Shown here piece by piece: positions 27,991-36,884 of a stretch of DNA of 64,000 nucleotides (position 1 is its first letter; each line of letters starts with the position of its first letter). Both the position numbers and the translations under genes were made by a program. The DNA is taken from positions 100,274-164,273 of the forward strand of contig NZ_CALCZQ010000008.1 of assembly GCF_937903345.1 (NCBI RefSeq), in the 5' to 3' direction. The DNA comes from an uncultured Emticicia sp. Its GTDB lineage: Bacteria > Bacteroidota > Bacteroidia > Cytophagales > Spirosomataceae. The notes beneath the pieces are model-generated. The model did not search any database. It was not told the DNA's origin and was given only the letters and a program-made list of their open reading frames with translations.

Positions 27991-28851
27991 TTAAGAAATT
28001 GTATCTTTAAACAAGCGAAGTGTTCGATCCCAAGCTAATTTAGCTACTTCGGCATTGAACCGTGTAGGTGCGGTATCGTTATTGAAAGCGTGATTTGCTC
28101 CTTCATAAATATATATTTCGTGTTTTTTACCAGCGGCTTTTAGAGCTGTTTCGTAAGCTGGAATTCCTGCATTTACTCGCTCGTCAAGACCACCATAATG
28201 CAGCATCAATGATGCTTTGATTTTTGGCACATCGACTGCATCTGCCTGACGGCCATAATAGGCAACTGCGGCATTAAGTTGCGGAGAATTTACTGCCAAT
28301 TGATTAGCCAATCCACCACCCCAACAAAAACCAACACAGGCAGTTTTTCCGTTAGATTCTTTTAATGAACGTAAGTATTCAAAACCTTTTACGAAGTTAT
28401 TGATGTTTTTTGGAGCATCCAATTTGGCAAATAAGTCTCGTGCTGCGTCTTCATTGGCGGGAGTACCACCCAATGGAGAAAGAGCGTCGACACCTAAAGC
28501 AATATAACCTGCTTTTGCTACTCGGCGAGTTACGTCTTTGATGTGTGGGTTTAAACCACGGTTTTCGTGAATCACTAAAACTGCACCTATTTTACCTGAA
28601 ATTTTCTTTGGTTTAGCCAAATAGGCTTTCATTATAGAGCCATCACCTTCGTAGGTAATATCTTCAGTTATAATATCTTCGTCATCTTCGGCAATCGTCA
28701 TTGCGTTGGCATAGTTTACTTCTAAAAGAGGTAAAATAGCTATGGCAGCAGCCGTTCCTCCTGTGAGTTTTGCCAGACGTGTCATAAAATCGCTTCGTGT
28801 GAGCGGCTTGTGAGTGTACTCGTCGAAAAGATTGATAATTTCTTGATTCAT
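27991..28851 (-). CDS. dienelactone hydrolase family protein with a Tat-like leader
   Basis: This 286-residue alpha/beta hydrolase has a visible catalytic triad: C176 in VGFCWGG, D223 in GGLDERV and H254 in GANHAF. The cysteine nucleophile is typical of dienelactone hydrolases, which open lactone rings in aromatic degradation. Many family members have other ester or lactone substrates. The N-terminus (LTRSDFMTRLAK, then a hydrophobic stretch ending about residue 50) looks like a Tat leader but has only one arginine. No other aromatic-degradation genes are near. Confidence 0.82.
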   Translation of the reverse strand: MNQEIINLFDEYTHKPLTRSDFMTRLAKLTGGTAAAIAILPLLEVNYANAMTIAEDDEDIITEDITYEGDGSIMKAYLAKPKKISGKIGAVLVIHENRGLNPHIKDVTRRVAKAGYIALGVDALSPLGGTPANEDAARDLFAKLDAPKNINNFVKGFEYLRSLKESNGKTACVGFCWGGGLANQLAVNSPQLNAAVAYYGRQADAVDVPKIKASLMLHYGGLDERVNAGIPAYETALKAAGKKHEIYIYEGANHAFNNDTAPTRFNAEVAKLAWDRTLRLFKDTIS

Positions 28852-28983
28852 AGTCTTTAAAGCGTTTATTATTTGATAAAAATACTAATTATTGAGTAAA
28901 CTATATTGGTATTTATTCAGAATTTCAATATGCTTTGTATAAATACGTAAGAAAATCATTTAACGTTGACAGCTGACAAAACT

Positions 28984-29021
28984 AAAAAAAGAAGGGGCTT
29001 GTCAAAAATCGCAAGCCTTCT
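28984..29021 (-). terminator. terminator of the DUF3500 gene
   Basis: AGAAGGGGCTTG (28990-29001) pairs with CAAGCCTTCT (29012-29021), leaving a two-base bulge. Six Ts follow on the minus strand (28989-28984). It lies about 80 bp after the stop codon. Confidence 0.75.
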
Positions 29022-29102
29022 AATTTTTCAACCTAATCAAAATATAATCTTTATATTTTTCAAGTCGATAATAACTTACCGACCATGTTTCCCTAAAATC
29101 AA

Positions 29103-30152
29103 TTATTTACTAGTTCCGCCATAGTCAGTTTCTCTATCCCGCCAAATTGAATGAAAATGGTAAGGCTCATTGGGAAGCACTTGTCCTCGCTGAACACTAA
29201 ATTCAATCCAAATTGAAGGCCCATCAATTCTTACATAATCATTTTGATTTGTCAATGAGGTTGTTCCGCTATATGTTATGTAAGTATTTTCTAATTCTTT
29301 AACATATTTTGCCAAAATCAAGGCAGCATCCTCATCACTTATATCATCGGTGTAAGTTTTAATGGCATTAATGACTAATTTTTTTTGCGATGGTTGAATC
29401 CCATCTAACTGCAAACCTGAATGTTTTTCTGGAAAAATCCAATTTTTTGAAGGTGTTAAAAGTATATTTGTAAATGTATTTGGGGATTTTGCAAGCCTGA
29501 TTTGTGAATCGGTTAGTCCTTGTAATAAAGCAGACAAGGCATCTCTCTCTTGACTAATCGGCGAATACGTTTTTCCATTTGTTTGAAAAATAAAAGGTTC
29601 AACAGCTTCAAAGCGAGGCGTGACACCAACTAATTTTCCATTTTGGTAGGTATTTGCGATTGTATAGTGGTGACCAGTTACTACAATTTCAAATGTACTT
29701 GTCATTGATGGTTTTCCCAAAAATGCTACATAGTAATTACCAGCCCCATATTTCCCACCTGATTCTTTTGTATTAAGAAAATCATCGGCCAACCAAACTT
29801 GTTGAATTTCATCCCAGCCCTCATTAGCAACTGAGCCCGTCATTTCTTTAATGAGGCTTTTAATAGCTTTCTTTTGAGTTTCATCTAAATCACCGATTTT
29901 AATTCCTAATCTTGGAAATAAGGCAGCAGGAAGATTTGACCAAACTTTGATATTTTCCATGGTGTACTCAAATTCCAAGGCAGCAATTTGAGTAGGAGAA
30001 AGTGTCGCCTTGAAGTCATTTGTAAGGGAGATAACTCTTTCAATATTATTGGCAGAGTTACTCCCAGAAAATTCTCGGTTTGAATTCTTTACCGTAAATC
30101 CAGCAAAGAGTGTTATCATTAAAAGTGATAATATTATTAATTTGTTTGTCAT
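29103..30152 (-). CDS. exported DUF3500-family protein
   Basis: This 349-residue protein has a hydrophobic signal segment (about 4-20). Segments such as WIFPEKHSGLQLDGIQPSQK and YVRIDGPSIWIEFSVQRG, ending HFHSIWRDRETDYGG, are those I associate with DUF3500, a family of secreted proteins of unknown function. The histidine-rich end could bind metal. It appears monocistronic. Confidence 0.7.
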   Translation of the reverse strand: MTNKLIILSLLMITLFAGFTVKNSNREFSGSNSANNIERVISLTNDFKATLSPTQIAALEFEYTMENIKVWSNLPAALFPRLGIKIGDLDETQKKAIKSLIKEMTGSVANEGWDEIQQVWLADDFLNTKESGGKYGAGNYYVAFLGKPSMTSTFEIVVTGHHYTIANTYQNGKLVGVTPRFEAVEPFIFQTNGKTYSPISQERDALSALLQGLTDSQIRLAKSPNTFTNILLTPSKNWIFPEKHSGLQLDGIQPSQKKLVINAIKTYTDDISDEDAALILAKYVKELENTYITYSGTTSLTNQNDYVRIDGPSIWIEFSVQRGQVLPNEPYHFHSIWRDRETDYGGTSK

Positions 30153-30314
30153 TTTAAAAAAGATTTAAAAATGATTATAAACTTCTTAAGCCTTTCAAAT
30201 TGTTGATGTGTTTTGCCCCAAAAGCTATCAACGCTACTAAAAATTTAAAAGGGAGCGTATAGCTTTACCTCAAACTATTTCGTCTAACCTAATTCTACAA
30301 TTTACAAAATTTTC

Positions 30315-32849
30315 TTAATTATTATTATCTCCACCCGACTTCACGTCATCGTTTTTAACTTTTGATTTTTTGGTTTCAGTAAATTTCATTTTACCGATTT
30401 TATAACTAAAAGTCAATTTGATATTTTGGTTATAAATATTGTTGATGCTCACTTGGTTAAACATTGGAGTCGTTAGCGTGCTTTTCATTCTCATACCGAA
30501 GAAGTTTTCTGTTGCTAAGCCAAGGCTACCTTTTTTGTTAGCAAATTCTTTTCTTGCACCAATTGAGTACATTCCCATTCCGCCTTGTGTTCCTTGCAAT
30601 TGCACACGATTTCCTCTGAAACCTCCGAAAGCCTGCACTGCCCAACCTTTTTGAAGGGTAATAGAAGACTGTAAACGACCACCCACTACAATACCCGAAT
30701 TGCTAATTGTTGAGGAAAGACCATTCAAACCAGTTTGCTGCCCTTCTAAATAATTGTAATACAAGTCAAGACCACCATTCAATGTCCATTTTGGTGTGAT
30801 AAAGAAGTTTCCGAAGATATTTGTTCCGAAAGTTTGTTCTTTACCAATATTTTGGAAGGTAGTGATAATTGCACCAACCACAGTATCAGATGGCATCGAA
30901 ATACGTGTAATAGAATTGTTTGTCTGGCGACCGAATACAGATATATTTAAGTAAGTTTTCTTGATATTGGTACTCAAACTAAATTCAAGGTTATTTGAAA
31001 TCTCTGGTTTCAAACTTGGATTACCAATCGAAATACTTTGCGGATTTGAGGCATTGTAATTCGGGTTTAATTGTTGTAAACCTGGGCGTTGAATACGGTT
31101 GTTGTAAGCAAATTTCAAGGTTGAAGATTTACCAACACTCTTCGAGATATTTACACTTGGTACAAGGTTTCCATAAGCAGGTATGAGGATGTCACTTTTT
31201 TGGTCATTGGCCGTAATTTTTGTGTATTCATAACGAGTACCAACTTTAAATGTATATTTATTTTTAGTAGAAAAAGTATATGAAACATAGCCTGCTGCAA
31301 TATTTTGGCTATAATTTAGTAAACCTGCTGGGTTACGGGCATCTGACGAGAACGAACCAGTTGGATTGGCAAATAGATATTCGTAATCGCTATTTACTTG
31401 ACGAATTACGGTTTTCGCTCCGATTTCAAACATCTGATTTGATTTGATAGGTGTCTGATAATCAGTCTGTAATGTAATTTCATTATTAAAATTAGTGTTA
31501 AGGTTTTTCTGACGACTTACCAATTCTTTGGAGCTACTCAACAAATCTGTAAAGAAGTTATTAGTCAATTTGTTTTGGCTGAACTGTCCAGAAATTGAAA
31601 ACTCTTGAGAGGGCTTGAAAATACGAATATAATCAAGGTTGATATCAACCGAATTTGATAAATCTTTGCTCATTACATCACGATACGAGGTAGAATTTAA
31701 AATACTATTTTTAAATTGGTTAATTGTAAAATCTTGTGAGCGACTGAAATTACGAGTTCCGAAAGCCACCGAAGCAGTAAGCGACTGGTTTTTTGCTAAG
31801 TCATAATCAAAACCTAAATTATATCTTCCGAAAAGTCCATTATCAAAAGCATTCGCAGTTTGATTTGTTAGTGTCGAAACCCCATTTCTTACCGTTGTTT
31901 GGTCTAAAGTTGTAGCGGCTTTATTATAAAATACACGACCAAAGCCACCAAGCGTTACACCTAATTTTCCCTGACGATAATTTCCATTTAAGCTCAAGTT
32001 AGAACCACGAATACCAACGCCGGAATCAAGATTTAAAGTTAAACCTTGTAAAGTAGATTTTTTCAAGATGATATTAATGATACCTCCCGAACCTTCAGCA
32101 TCGTATTTGGCTGACGGCGAAGTGATTACCTCAACAGTTTTAATCAAATCCGCAGGAATCATTTTCAAAGCATCGGCAATGCTACTTGCTACGATTGTAG
32201 AAGGCTTATTGTTAATCAATACTTTAAGGTTGGAAGTTCCACGAAGCGAAACGTTACCATCTAAGTCAACCGAAAGCATCGGTACTTTACGTAAAATGTC
32301 GGCAGCATCGCCACCTTTTGAAGTCAAATCTTTTTCGGCATTATAAACTAATCTGTCAACTTTTTCTTCAATCATTGATTTTTCAGCCGTTACGGTTACT
32401 TCGTCCAATTGTTTTACGCTTTGAGCCAATTTGATTACACCCAAGTCGTTGTCTTTTCCTTTTTCAACTTTCACTTCAATCGTTTTATCTTTGAAACCGA
32501 TGAAAGTGATTACTAAATTGTATTCACCAGCAGCTACTCGGGTCATCGAAAACTTACCTTTTTCGTCGGCCACGGTTCCGTCAACAACTTTCTTAGTATC
32601 TTTTGTATAAAGTGCTACATTGGCAAATTCAACGGCAGTCGAAACGTTTTCGTCAACTACAAAGCCAAATACTTTTGAATTTCCTTTTGGAGCATTACCC
32701 TCTAAATTTAATGTTGGTGCTTGCTGTGTATTTTGAGGGCGACCATTGCTATCCCCTCTTTGTCCGCCACCCATTCCAGGACCAAACTGTGCCGTTGCCA
32801 TTATGGTGGTAGCTATTAAAAGTGTGAGTATTGATATGAACTTTTTCAT
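30315..32849 (-). CDS. outer-membrane beta-barrel receptor with carboxypeptidase-type N-domain
   Basis: This large outer-membrane protein is 844 residues from the ATG at 32849. I chose that start because MKKFISILTLLIATTIMATAQ is a clean signal peptide. The upstream ATG at 32927 adds 26 polar residues. A G/M/Q-rich mature N-terminus is followed by a carboxypeptidase-regulatory-like sandwich, a plug-like domain and a long barrel. It is a paralogue of the 9328 receptor. It is divergent from a LytS/LytTR pair, which makes it a natural target of that system. The ligand is unknown. Confidence 0.8.
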   Translation of the reverse strand: MKKFISILTLLIATTIMATAQFGPGMGGGQRGDSNGRPQNTQQAPTLNLEGNAPKGNSKVFGFVVDENVSTAVEFANVALYTKDTKKVVDGTVADEKGKFSMTRVAAGEYNLVITFIGFKDKTIEVKVEKGKDNDLGVIKLAQSVKQLDEVTVTAEKSMIEEKVDRLVYNAEKDLTSKGGDAADILRKVPMLSVDLDGNVSLRGTSNLKVLINNKPSTIVASSIADALKMIPADLIKTVEVITSPSAKYDAEGSGGIINIILKKSTLQGLTLNLDSGVGIRGSNLSLNGNYRQGKLGVTLGGFGRVFYNKAATTLDQTTVRNGVSTLTNQTANAFDNGLFGRYNLGFDYDLAKNQSLTASVAFGTRNFSRSQDFTINQFKNSILNSTSYRDVMSKDLSNSVDINLDYIRIFKPSQEFSISGQFSQNKLTNNFFTDLLSSSKELVSRQKNLNTNFNNEITLQTDYQTPIKSNQMFEIGAKTVIRQVNSDYEYLFANPTGSFSSDARNPAGLLNYSQNIAAGYVSYTFSTKNKYTFKVGTRYEYTKITANDQKSDILIPAYGNLVPSVNISKSVGKSSTLKFAYNNRIQRPGLQQLNPNYNASNPQSISIGNPSLKPEISNNLEFSLSTNIKKTYLNISVFGRQTNNSITRISMPSDTVVGAIITTFQNIGKEQTFGTNIFGNFFITPKWTLNGGLDLYYNYLEGQQTGLNGLSSTISNSGIVVGGRLQSSITLQKGWAVQAFGGFRGNRVQLQGTQGGMGMYSIGARKEFANKKGSLGLATENFFGMRMKSTLTTPMFNQVSINNIYNQNIKLTFSYKIGKMKFTETKKSKVKNDDVKSGGDNNN

Positions 32850-32979
32850 TGTAGTACTATTTAAAATTTTGAATTTCGTTTTTTGAGAATCGCCAGACTT
32901 TTGATGACTTGCTGAATTCTGCAACAAATCAAAGACTTAATTCTGACACAATTTTTGATAATAGATAAATAAGGTGTTC

Positions 32980-33009
32980 AACTCGACAACTCGGCCGATA
33001 ACTCGACAA
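32980..33009. promoter_or_regulatory. exact 10-bp direct repeat between the receptor and sensor-kinase genes
   Basis: AACTCGACAA occurs at 32980-32989 and 33000-33009, exactly 20 bp apart, with a GGCCG core between. The region 32850-33186 holds no gene. Two identical half-sites about two helical turns apart are the layout expected for a LytTR-type regulator, and such a regulator is encoded just downstream. No experimental link is known to me. Confidence 0.45.
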
Positions 33010-33186
33010 TGCCGAAATGCAGAATAATTAGGTCGAAAAATCGATAAAATAAACTGATTTGTAGAAAATGAGGCAAAACAGCTGTAAATCGCCAATTGAT
33101 AGTTGCATTTAATTCGCTTTTTTAGCAAACTTTGATATTATTTATAAAACCGAATATATATTTGGCAATCGTTTAATTAGAAAGCA

Positions 33187-34245
33187 ATGCAGAATTTTAT
33201 TAAGAAAATTGGAGGGTCAGCCAACAGAATATTATTATTACACCTATCGTTTTGGGCGTTATATTTTTCTTTCTTTTTCTACCAAATTACTTTTAGCCGC
33301 CACGGTGAAGAGCCAAATTACGAAAGGTCATTTTTAGATGCTTCATCTCAAATTATTTTTATGGCTTTAATAAGCTATTTCAATTATTTTATTTGCTTAC
33401 CTCGTTTCTTGGTTCACAAAAACTTTGGACAGTATCTAATTGAGTTTTTGATACCTTTTACAATCATAATTACATGCCATATATTACTGAAAAGAAACAT
33501 TTATCTTGATATAAAAGAAGCAAAAGGTTTTTTGTATTCTACTAAATTTATCAGTCAGCACGTAATTGCGGCCATTTTCATTGCCATTTTTATCGGCATG
33601 TTGCGTTTTGCAAAAGATTGGTTTGAATTGGAAGCCAAGAAAAATGAAATAGAAAACGAAAAATTAACTGCCGAATTACGTTTTTTGAAGGCACAAGTAA
33701 ACCCACATTTTTTGTTTAATACCCTCAATAATCTTTACTATTTGGCCATGATAAACTCACCAAATACAACAGAAGTCATTGAGAAACTCTCACAAATGAT
33801 GCGATATATGCTTTATGACTCAAACCATCCGAAGGTTTCGATGACAAAGGAAATTGAGTATATGAAAAATTATATTAGTCTAGAAAAGCTGAGATTGGAT
33901 AATCAAGTGCCAATTACTTTTGATATCAAAGGCAACACTGATACAGTAAAAATTGTACCACTTATTTTTATTACATTTCTTGAAAATGCTTTCAAACATG
34001 GTGTCAGCAATAGTATGAAAAATACTTATGTAAATATTTCTATACAGATTGAAGTTCAACAATGCACATATTGCGTAGAAAACAGTAAATTGCCACCAAA
34101 CCTCGAAACTACCAATGAAAAATCTGGAATTGGTTTACAGAATGTCAATCGTCGTTTAGAACTTAGTTATCCAAATAATTATGAGTTGATTGTCAATGAA
34201 GATGATAAGGATTATAAGGTGGTTTTGAAATTAAACCTGGGGTAA
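33187..34245 (+). CDS. LytS/YehU-type sensor histidine kinase
   Basis: This 352-residue inner-membrane sensor kinase has four hydrophobic segments (about 15-34, 52-72, 83-100 and 124-140) with short loops. The cytoplasmic His_kinase domain has its phosphoacceptor H174 in QVNPHFLFNTLNN. The N-box is N267 in FLENAFKHG, and GIGLQNVNRRL is the G-box. There is no extracellular sensing domain, so the signal is probably sensed in the membrane. The response regulator gene follows after 29 bp. Confidence 0.92.
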   Translation: MQNFIKKIGGSANRILLLHLSFWALYFSFFFYQITFSRHGEEPNYERSFLDASSQIIFMALISYFNYFICLPRFLVHKNFGQYLIEFLIPFTIIITCHILLKRNIYLDIKEAKGFLYSTKFISQHVIAAIFIAIFIGMLRFAKDWFELEAKKNEIENEKLTAELRFLKAQVNPHFLFNTLNNLYYLAMINSPNTTEVIEKLSQMMRYMLYDSNHPKVSMTKEIEYMKNYISLEKLRLDNQVPITFDIKGNTDTVKIVPLIFITFLENAFKHGVSNSMKNTYVNISIQIEVQQCTYCVENSKLPPNLETTNEKSGIGLQNVNRRLELSYPNNYELIVNEDDKDYKVVLKLNLG

Positions 34246-34274
34246 TTTATTAATTATTTAAACTTTTACAATTA

Positions 34275-35042
34275 ATGTTAAGCTGCATAATTATAGAAGA
34301 CGAACCACTGGCTCGAAGCCTAATGGAGGCCTATATAAAGAAAGTACCGCACCTAAATTTACTTAAATCATTTTCGAGTTCACTGGCGGCGTTGGACTTC
34401 TTACGTGAAAATGAAATTGATATTTTGTTTTCAGACATCCAAATGCCCGAAATTACAGGTATTACGCTGTTAAAAATCCTCCAAAAAAAACCTTTGGTGA
34501 TACTAACAACAGCTTACTCTGAATATGCACTTGAAGGCTATGAACTTGAAGTTTTTGATTATTTATTAAAACCAATTAGTCTCGAACGTTTTCTGAAAGC
34601 AGTCGAAAAAGCTACAATTCGACTGACCACAACCAAAGTAGTTGTACAAGAAAAAATTGTTCCGGAAGTAACAATAAATACAGAAAGTAGTCAAGGATTT
34701 GTTTTTGTGAAAGATGGTACAAAACTGGTAAAAATTCGTCTCAACGAAATTCAGTACATTGAGGGATTGAAGGATTACGTAAGCATTTACACTAAAGACA
34801 AAGACGCTACACTCAAAAAGGTTGTAACCCTCCAAACCATGAAAAGCTTAGAAAGCCAGCTTTCTGCGAGCGGCGTTTCGCATAATCAGTTTATTAGAGT
34901 TCATAACTCTTACATCATCGCTTTCGATGCTATTGATGCCATCGACAAAGAAAAAATACAAATTGGCAAAAACTTTATTCCTATAAGTGATACTTACCGA
35001 AAAGCTTTTAAGGATTATATTGAGAAAAAGCAAGTGAGTTAA
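34275..35042 (+). CDS. LytTR-family response regulator
   Basis: This 255-residue regulator has a receiver domain (1-120) with phosphoacceptor D54 in LFSDIQMP and acidic residues in IIEDEP. The C-terminal LytTR DNA-binding domain (about 150-250) is recognised by the strand FVKDGTKLVKI, then IEGLKDYVSIYT and FIRVHNSYII. It forms an operon with the kinase. The 20-bp-spaced direct repeat upstream of the kinase is a candidate site for it. Confidence 0.92.
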   Translation: MLSCIIIEDEPLARSLMEAYIKKVPHLNLLKSFSSSLAALDFLRENEIDILFSDIQMPEITGITLLKILQKKPLVILTTAYSEYALEGYELEVFDYLLKPISLERFLKAVEKATIRLTTTKVVVQEKIVPEVTINTESSQGFVFVKDGTKLVKIRLNEIQYIEGLKDYVSIYTKDKDATLKKVVTLQTMKSLESQLSASGVSHNQFIRVHNSYIIAFDAIDAIDKEKIQIGKNFIPISDTYRKAFKDYIEKKQVS

Positions 35043-35047
35043 TTAAG

Positions 35048-35160
35048 GAGACACAAGAGGCGAGATTCGGGATTCTAGACGGTTCGAAGCAAATATAAAA
35101 TCTTGATTATCAACAATTTAACAAATCTATTTTTGTCGCTTAATTTCTTCTCTTTACCTA
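35048..35160. repeat. dispersed inverted-repeat element, copy A
   Basis: This AT-rich block of about 113 bp shares ordered segments with the element at 39445: GAGACA near the start, GATTCTAGACG, a central AT-rich part, TTTTTGTCGCT, and TCTC followed by TACC at the end. The ends are more diverged than in copy B. It lies between the response-regulator stop and its terminator. Confidence 0.5.
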
Positions 35161-35176
35161 ATAAAACTATTAAAGC

Positions 35177-35219
35177 AAAAAAAGGGGACATTACTTTGAT
35201 TGAATGCCCCTCTTTTTTA
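35177..35219. terminator. bidirectional terminator between the response-regulator and DUF3570 genes
   Basis: GGGG-A-CATT (35184-35192) pairs with AATGCCCC (35203-35210). It is flanked by seven As on one side and a T-run on the other, so it works for both converging genes. It overlaps the DUF3570 stop codon. Confidence 0.75.
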
Positions 35220-36512
35220 TTTAAACTTGGCACTAAGGGTAATTATATTTGCTACCATGCCATTGCTTCGGTTGTAATGCCCATAACGCAATTCGGCGGT
35301 ATTCCAGTGTTTAATTCCCAAAACACCATCGGGCGGAGCAATTCTGATTCCCGCACCCCAAAATGCACTTCTAAAGTCAGAAATATCAAAATCAGAAGTA
35401 TAATAACTTTCGGTCAATTTATGGCTGTTGATTGGGCCAAAATACATAACAGCAGTTTGGCTATTAAAACGATAATGTGGCGTAACCGAAACAAACGAGG
35501 TAATTTTAATTGGCACTTCAAGGCTTACGGTATGAGCTTTCATACCCCAGTTATCTTGGTAATAACGATAGAATGAACGAATGATAAATCTGTCACCCAA
35601 GAAATAGCTTGCACGCAAACCAACGGGCAATTTTGCACGAGTTCCTGGCAATTTTTCTACTTTTAGAGTGCCATCTGTAAAATAAACACGGTGATAAGGC
35701 GTACTCAAAAGTCCTTCTTGGTAAGATGGCTCAACAACTGCCATTATTTGCAAACGTTTATTGATAATCTGCGAAATTCCGACGGATAAATTATAAGAAT
35801 TTCGGCGTTTGAAATCAATAGTATTATCTCCTTCAGCACCTGAACCATAGCCAATGGGACGAACTTCGTAAGGCAAAATAACTGACCAAGTATCAAAAAA
35901 TGCCCCTAGTTTTACGCTTAGCTCAGTATTATTATCTTTCGATGATTTAGAAAAACTCAGATTTCCGCCATAAGATTGATAATCCCACTCGGTAGAATAT
36001 GATAAACTCCCTCCTATTGTTTTGTGTGTTTTATCGTCTTTTCTACTCCAAGAAAGTGTTGGATAAAAGTGAATATCCGACATCGAAGCTGAAGAAACCG
36101 AACGAGGATCAATTTTATCAGATGAAGCCGAAGAATAATAATCTATGGCTGCTTCGGCAGTAATTGAGTGTTTTCGGGCTTTTTTGTCAGTAAACGATAA
36201 TTTTAAATCCAGCGAGTTGGCAATATCAAACAATTTTTCGGTTCCGATACCACCCGTTACAGCTGAATGATTTCCGTCTTGTGCATAATATGCCGAAACG
36301 ATATTTACCTCGTCTAATTTCAAAGTTCGAAAACCACTTTCGGCATCTGTTTTTGAACTCAGTTTATACTCTTTGCTTGATGTCGGCCTTGAATTTTTAT
36401 TGGTAGTTTCGTTTTTTTTGCTTTTAAATATGTATTTTGTTTCATTATTTTGGCAATACGCACCGCTCAAGATGCCAACATACAAACCAATTGCTAATGT
36501 TACTTTTTTCAT
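35217..36512 (-). CDS. DUF3570-family outer-membrane beta-barrel protein
   Basis: This 431-residue protein has a signal peptide ending at GAYCQ (about 20), a polar serine/lysine-rich stretch, then a barrel-like domain of alternating hydrophobic strands ending in LSAKFK. I assign DUF3570 from the pattern FRTLKLDEVNIVSAYYAQDG, IDYYSSASSDKID and WGAGIRIAPPDG, and from the neighbours. The family is found with DUF4266, ApbE and a thioredoxin, as here. It is last in that operon, 151 bp after DUF4266, with a hairpin in between. It is probably the outer-membrane part of a redox system of unknown function. Confidence 0.75.
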   Translation of the reverse strand: MKKVTLAIGLYVGILSGAYCQNNETKYIFKSKKNETTNKNSRPTSSKEYKLSSKTDAESGFRTLKLDEVNIVSAYYAQDGNHSAVTGGIGTEKLFDIANSLDLKLSFTDKKARKHSITAEAAIDYYSSASSDKIDPRSVSSASMSDIHFYPTLSWSRKDDKTHKTIGGSLSYSTEWDYQSYGGNLSFSKSSKDNNTELSVKLGAFFDTWSVILPYEVRPIGYGSGAEGDNTIDFKRRNSYNLSVGISQIINKRLQIMAVVEPSYQEGLLSTPYHRVYFTDGTLKVEKLPGTRAKLPVGLRASYFLGDRFIIRSFYRYYQDNWGMKAHTVSLEVPIKITSFVSVTPHYRFNSQTAVMYFGPINSHKLTESYYTSDFDISDFRSAFWGAGIRIAPPDGVLGIKHWNTAELRYGHYNRSNGMVANIITLSAKFK

Positions 36513-36528
36513 AGGGGAAAAGTTTTTG

Positions 36529-36561
36529 ATAGTCGAGAAGGATTCAACTGGATTCGACTAT
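36529..36561 (-). repeat. hairpin in the DUF4266-DUF3570 intercistronic gap
   Basis: ATAGTCGA (36529-36536) and TCGACTAT (36554-36561) pair perfectly. The loop also contains a GGATTC direct repeat. It sits 17 bp before the DUF3570 start, so it could be an mRNA processing or stability element that sets a different level for the barrel gene. Confidence 0.4.
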
Positions 36562-36663
36562 TTCATTTGTTTAGTTCATTATAAGTTGTAGCAAAAATTA
36601 TCAAACAACTGATAACCATTTAATTTCAGGTATTTGAACGAAGTAGAACTTCTTTCCAAAATG

Positions 36664-36882
36664 TTAGTTACATCCGCAACCGCCACCACTTTTTCCGCCA
36701 TTTGCACCTGATGCACCTTCTCGGTAGAGATAAAAACTTGTCTCAAACTTCTCGGCTTTGCGGCCTGCAAGTTCCATTTCTGAGTCATTTATTCTATTTT
36801 TTTGATATTCTTTCACAGCGACACACGAAATCATTGAGCTAAGTAAACAAGACAAAAGAGCAAATATTTTGATTGATTTCAT
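36664..36882 (-). CDS. DUF4266 small lipoprotein with C-terminal GGGCGCN
   Basis: This 72-residue protein has a lipoprotein signal (SMISC, lipidated Cys20) and a mature part of only 52 residues. A charged helix (about 24-48) is followed by FYLYREGASGANGGKSGGG and the end CGCN, with C69 and C71. I recognise the family by this tail. The EGAS motif (55-58) resembles the [DS]GA[TS] site at which ApbE enzymes attach FMN to Thr/Ser. The ApbE gene ends 2 bp upstream. S58 would be the modified residue; this is inference. The two cysteines could bind metal or exchange with the neighbouring thioredoxin. Confidence 0.75.
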   Translation of the reverse strand: MKSIKIFALLSCLLSSMISCVAVKEYQKNRINDSEMELAGRKAEKFETSFYLYREGASGANGGKSGGGCGCN

Positions 36883-36884
36883 TT

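Noticed and set aside
36664..36882. DUF4266 protein as a RiPP precursor (glycine-rich, ends CGCN)
   Set aside because: It has a lipoprotein signal and no peptide-modifying cyclase, protease or exporter genes nearby; a lipoprotein role fits better.
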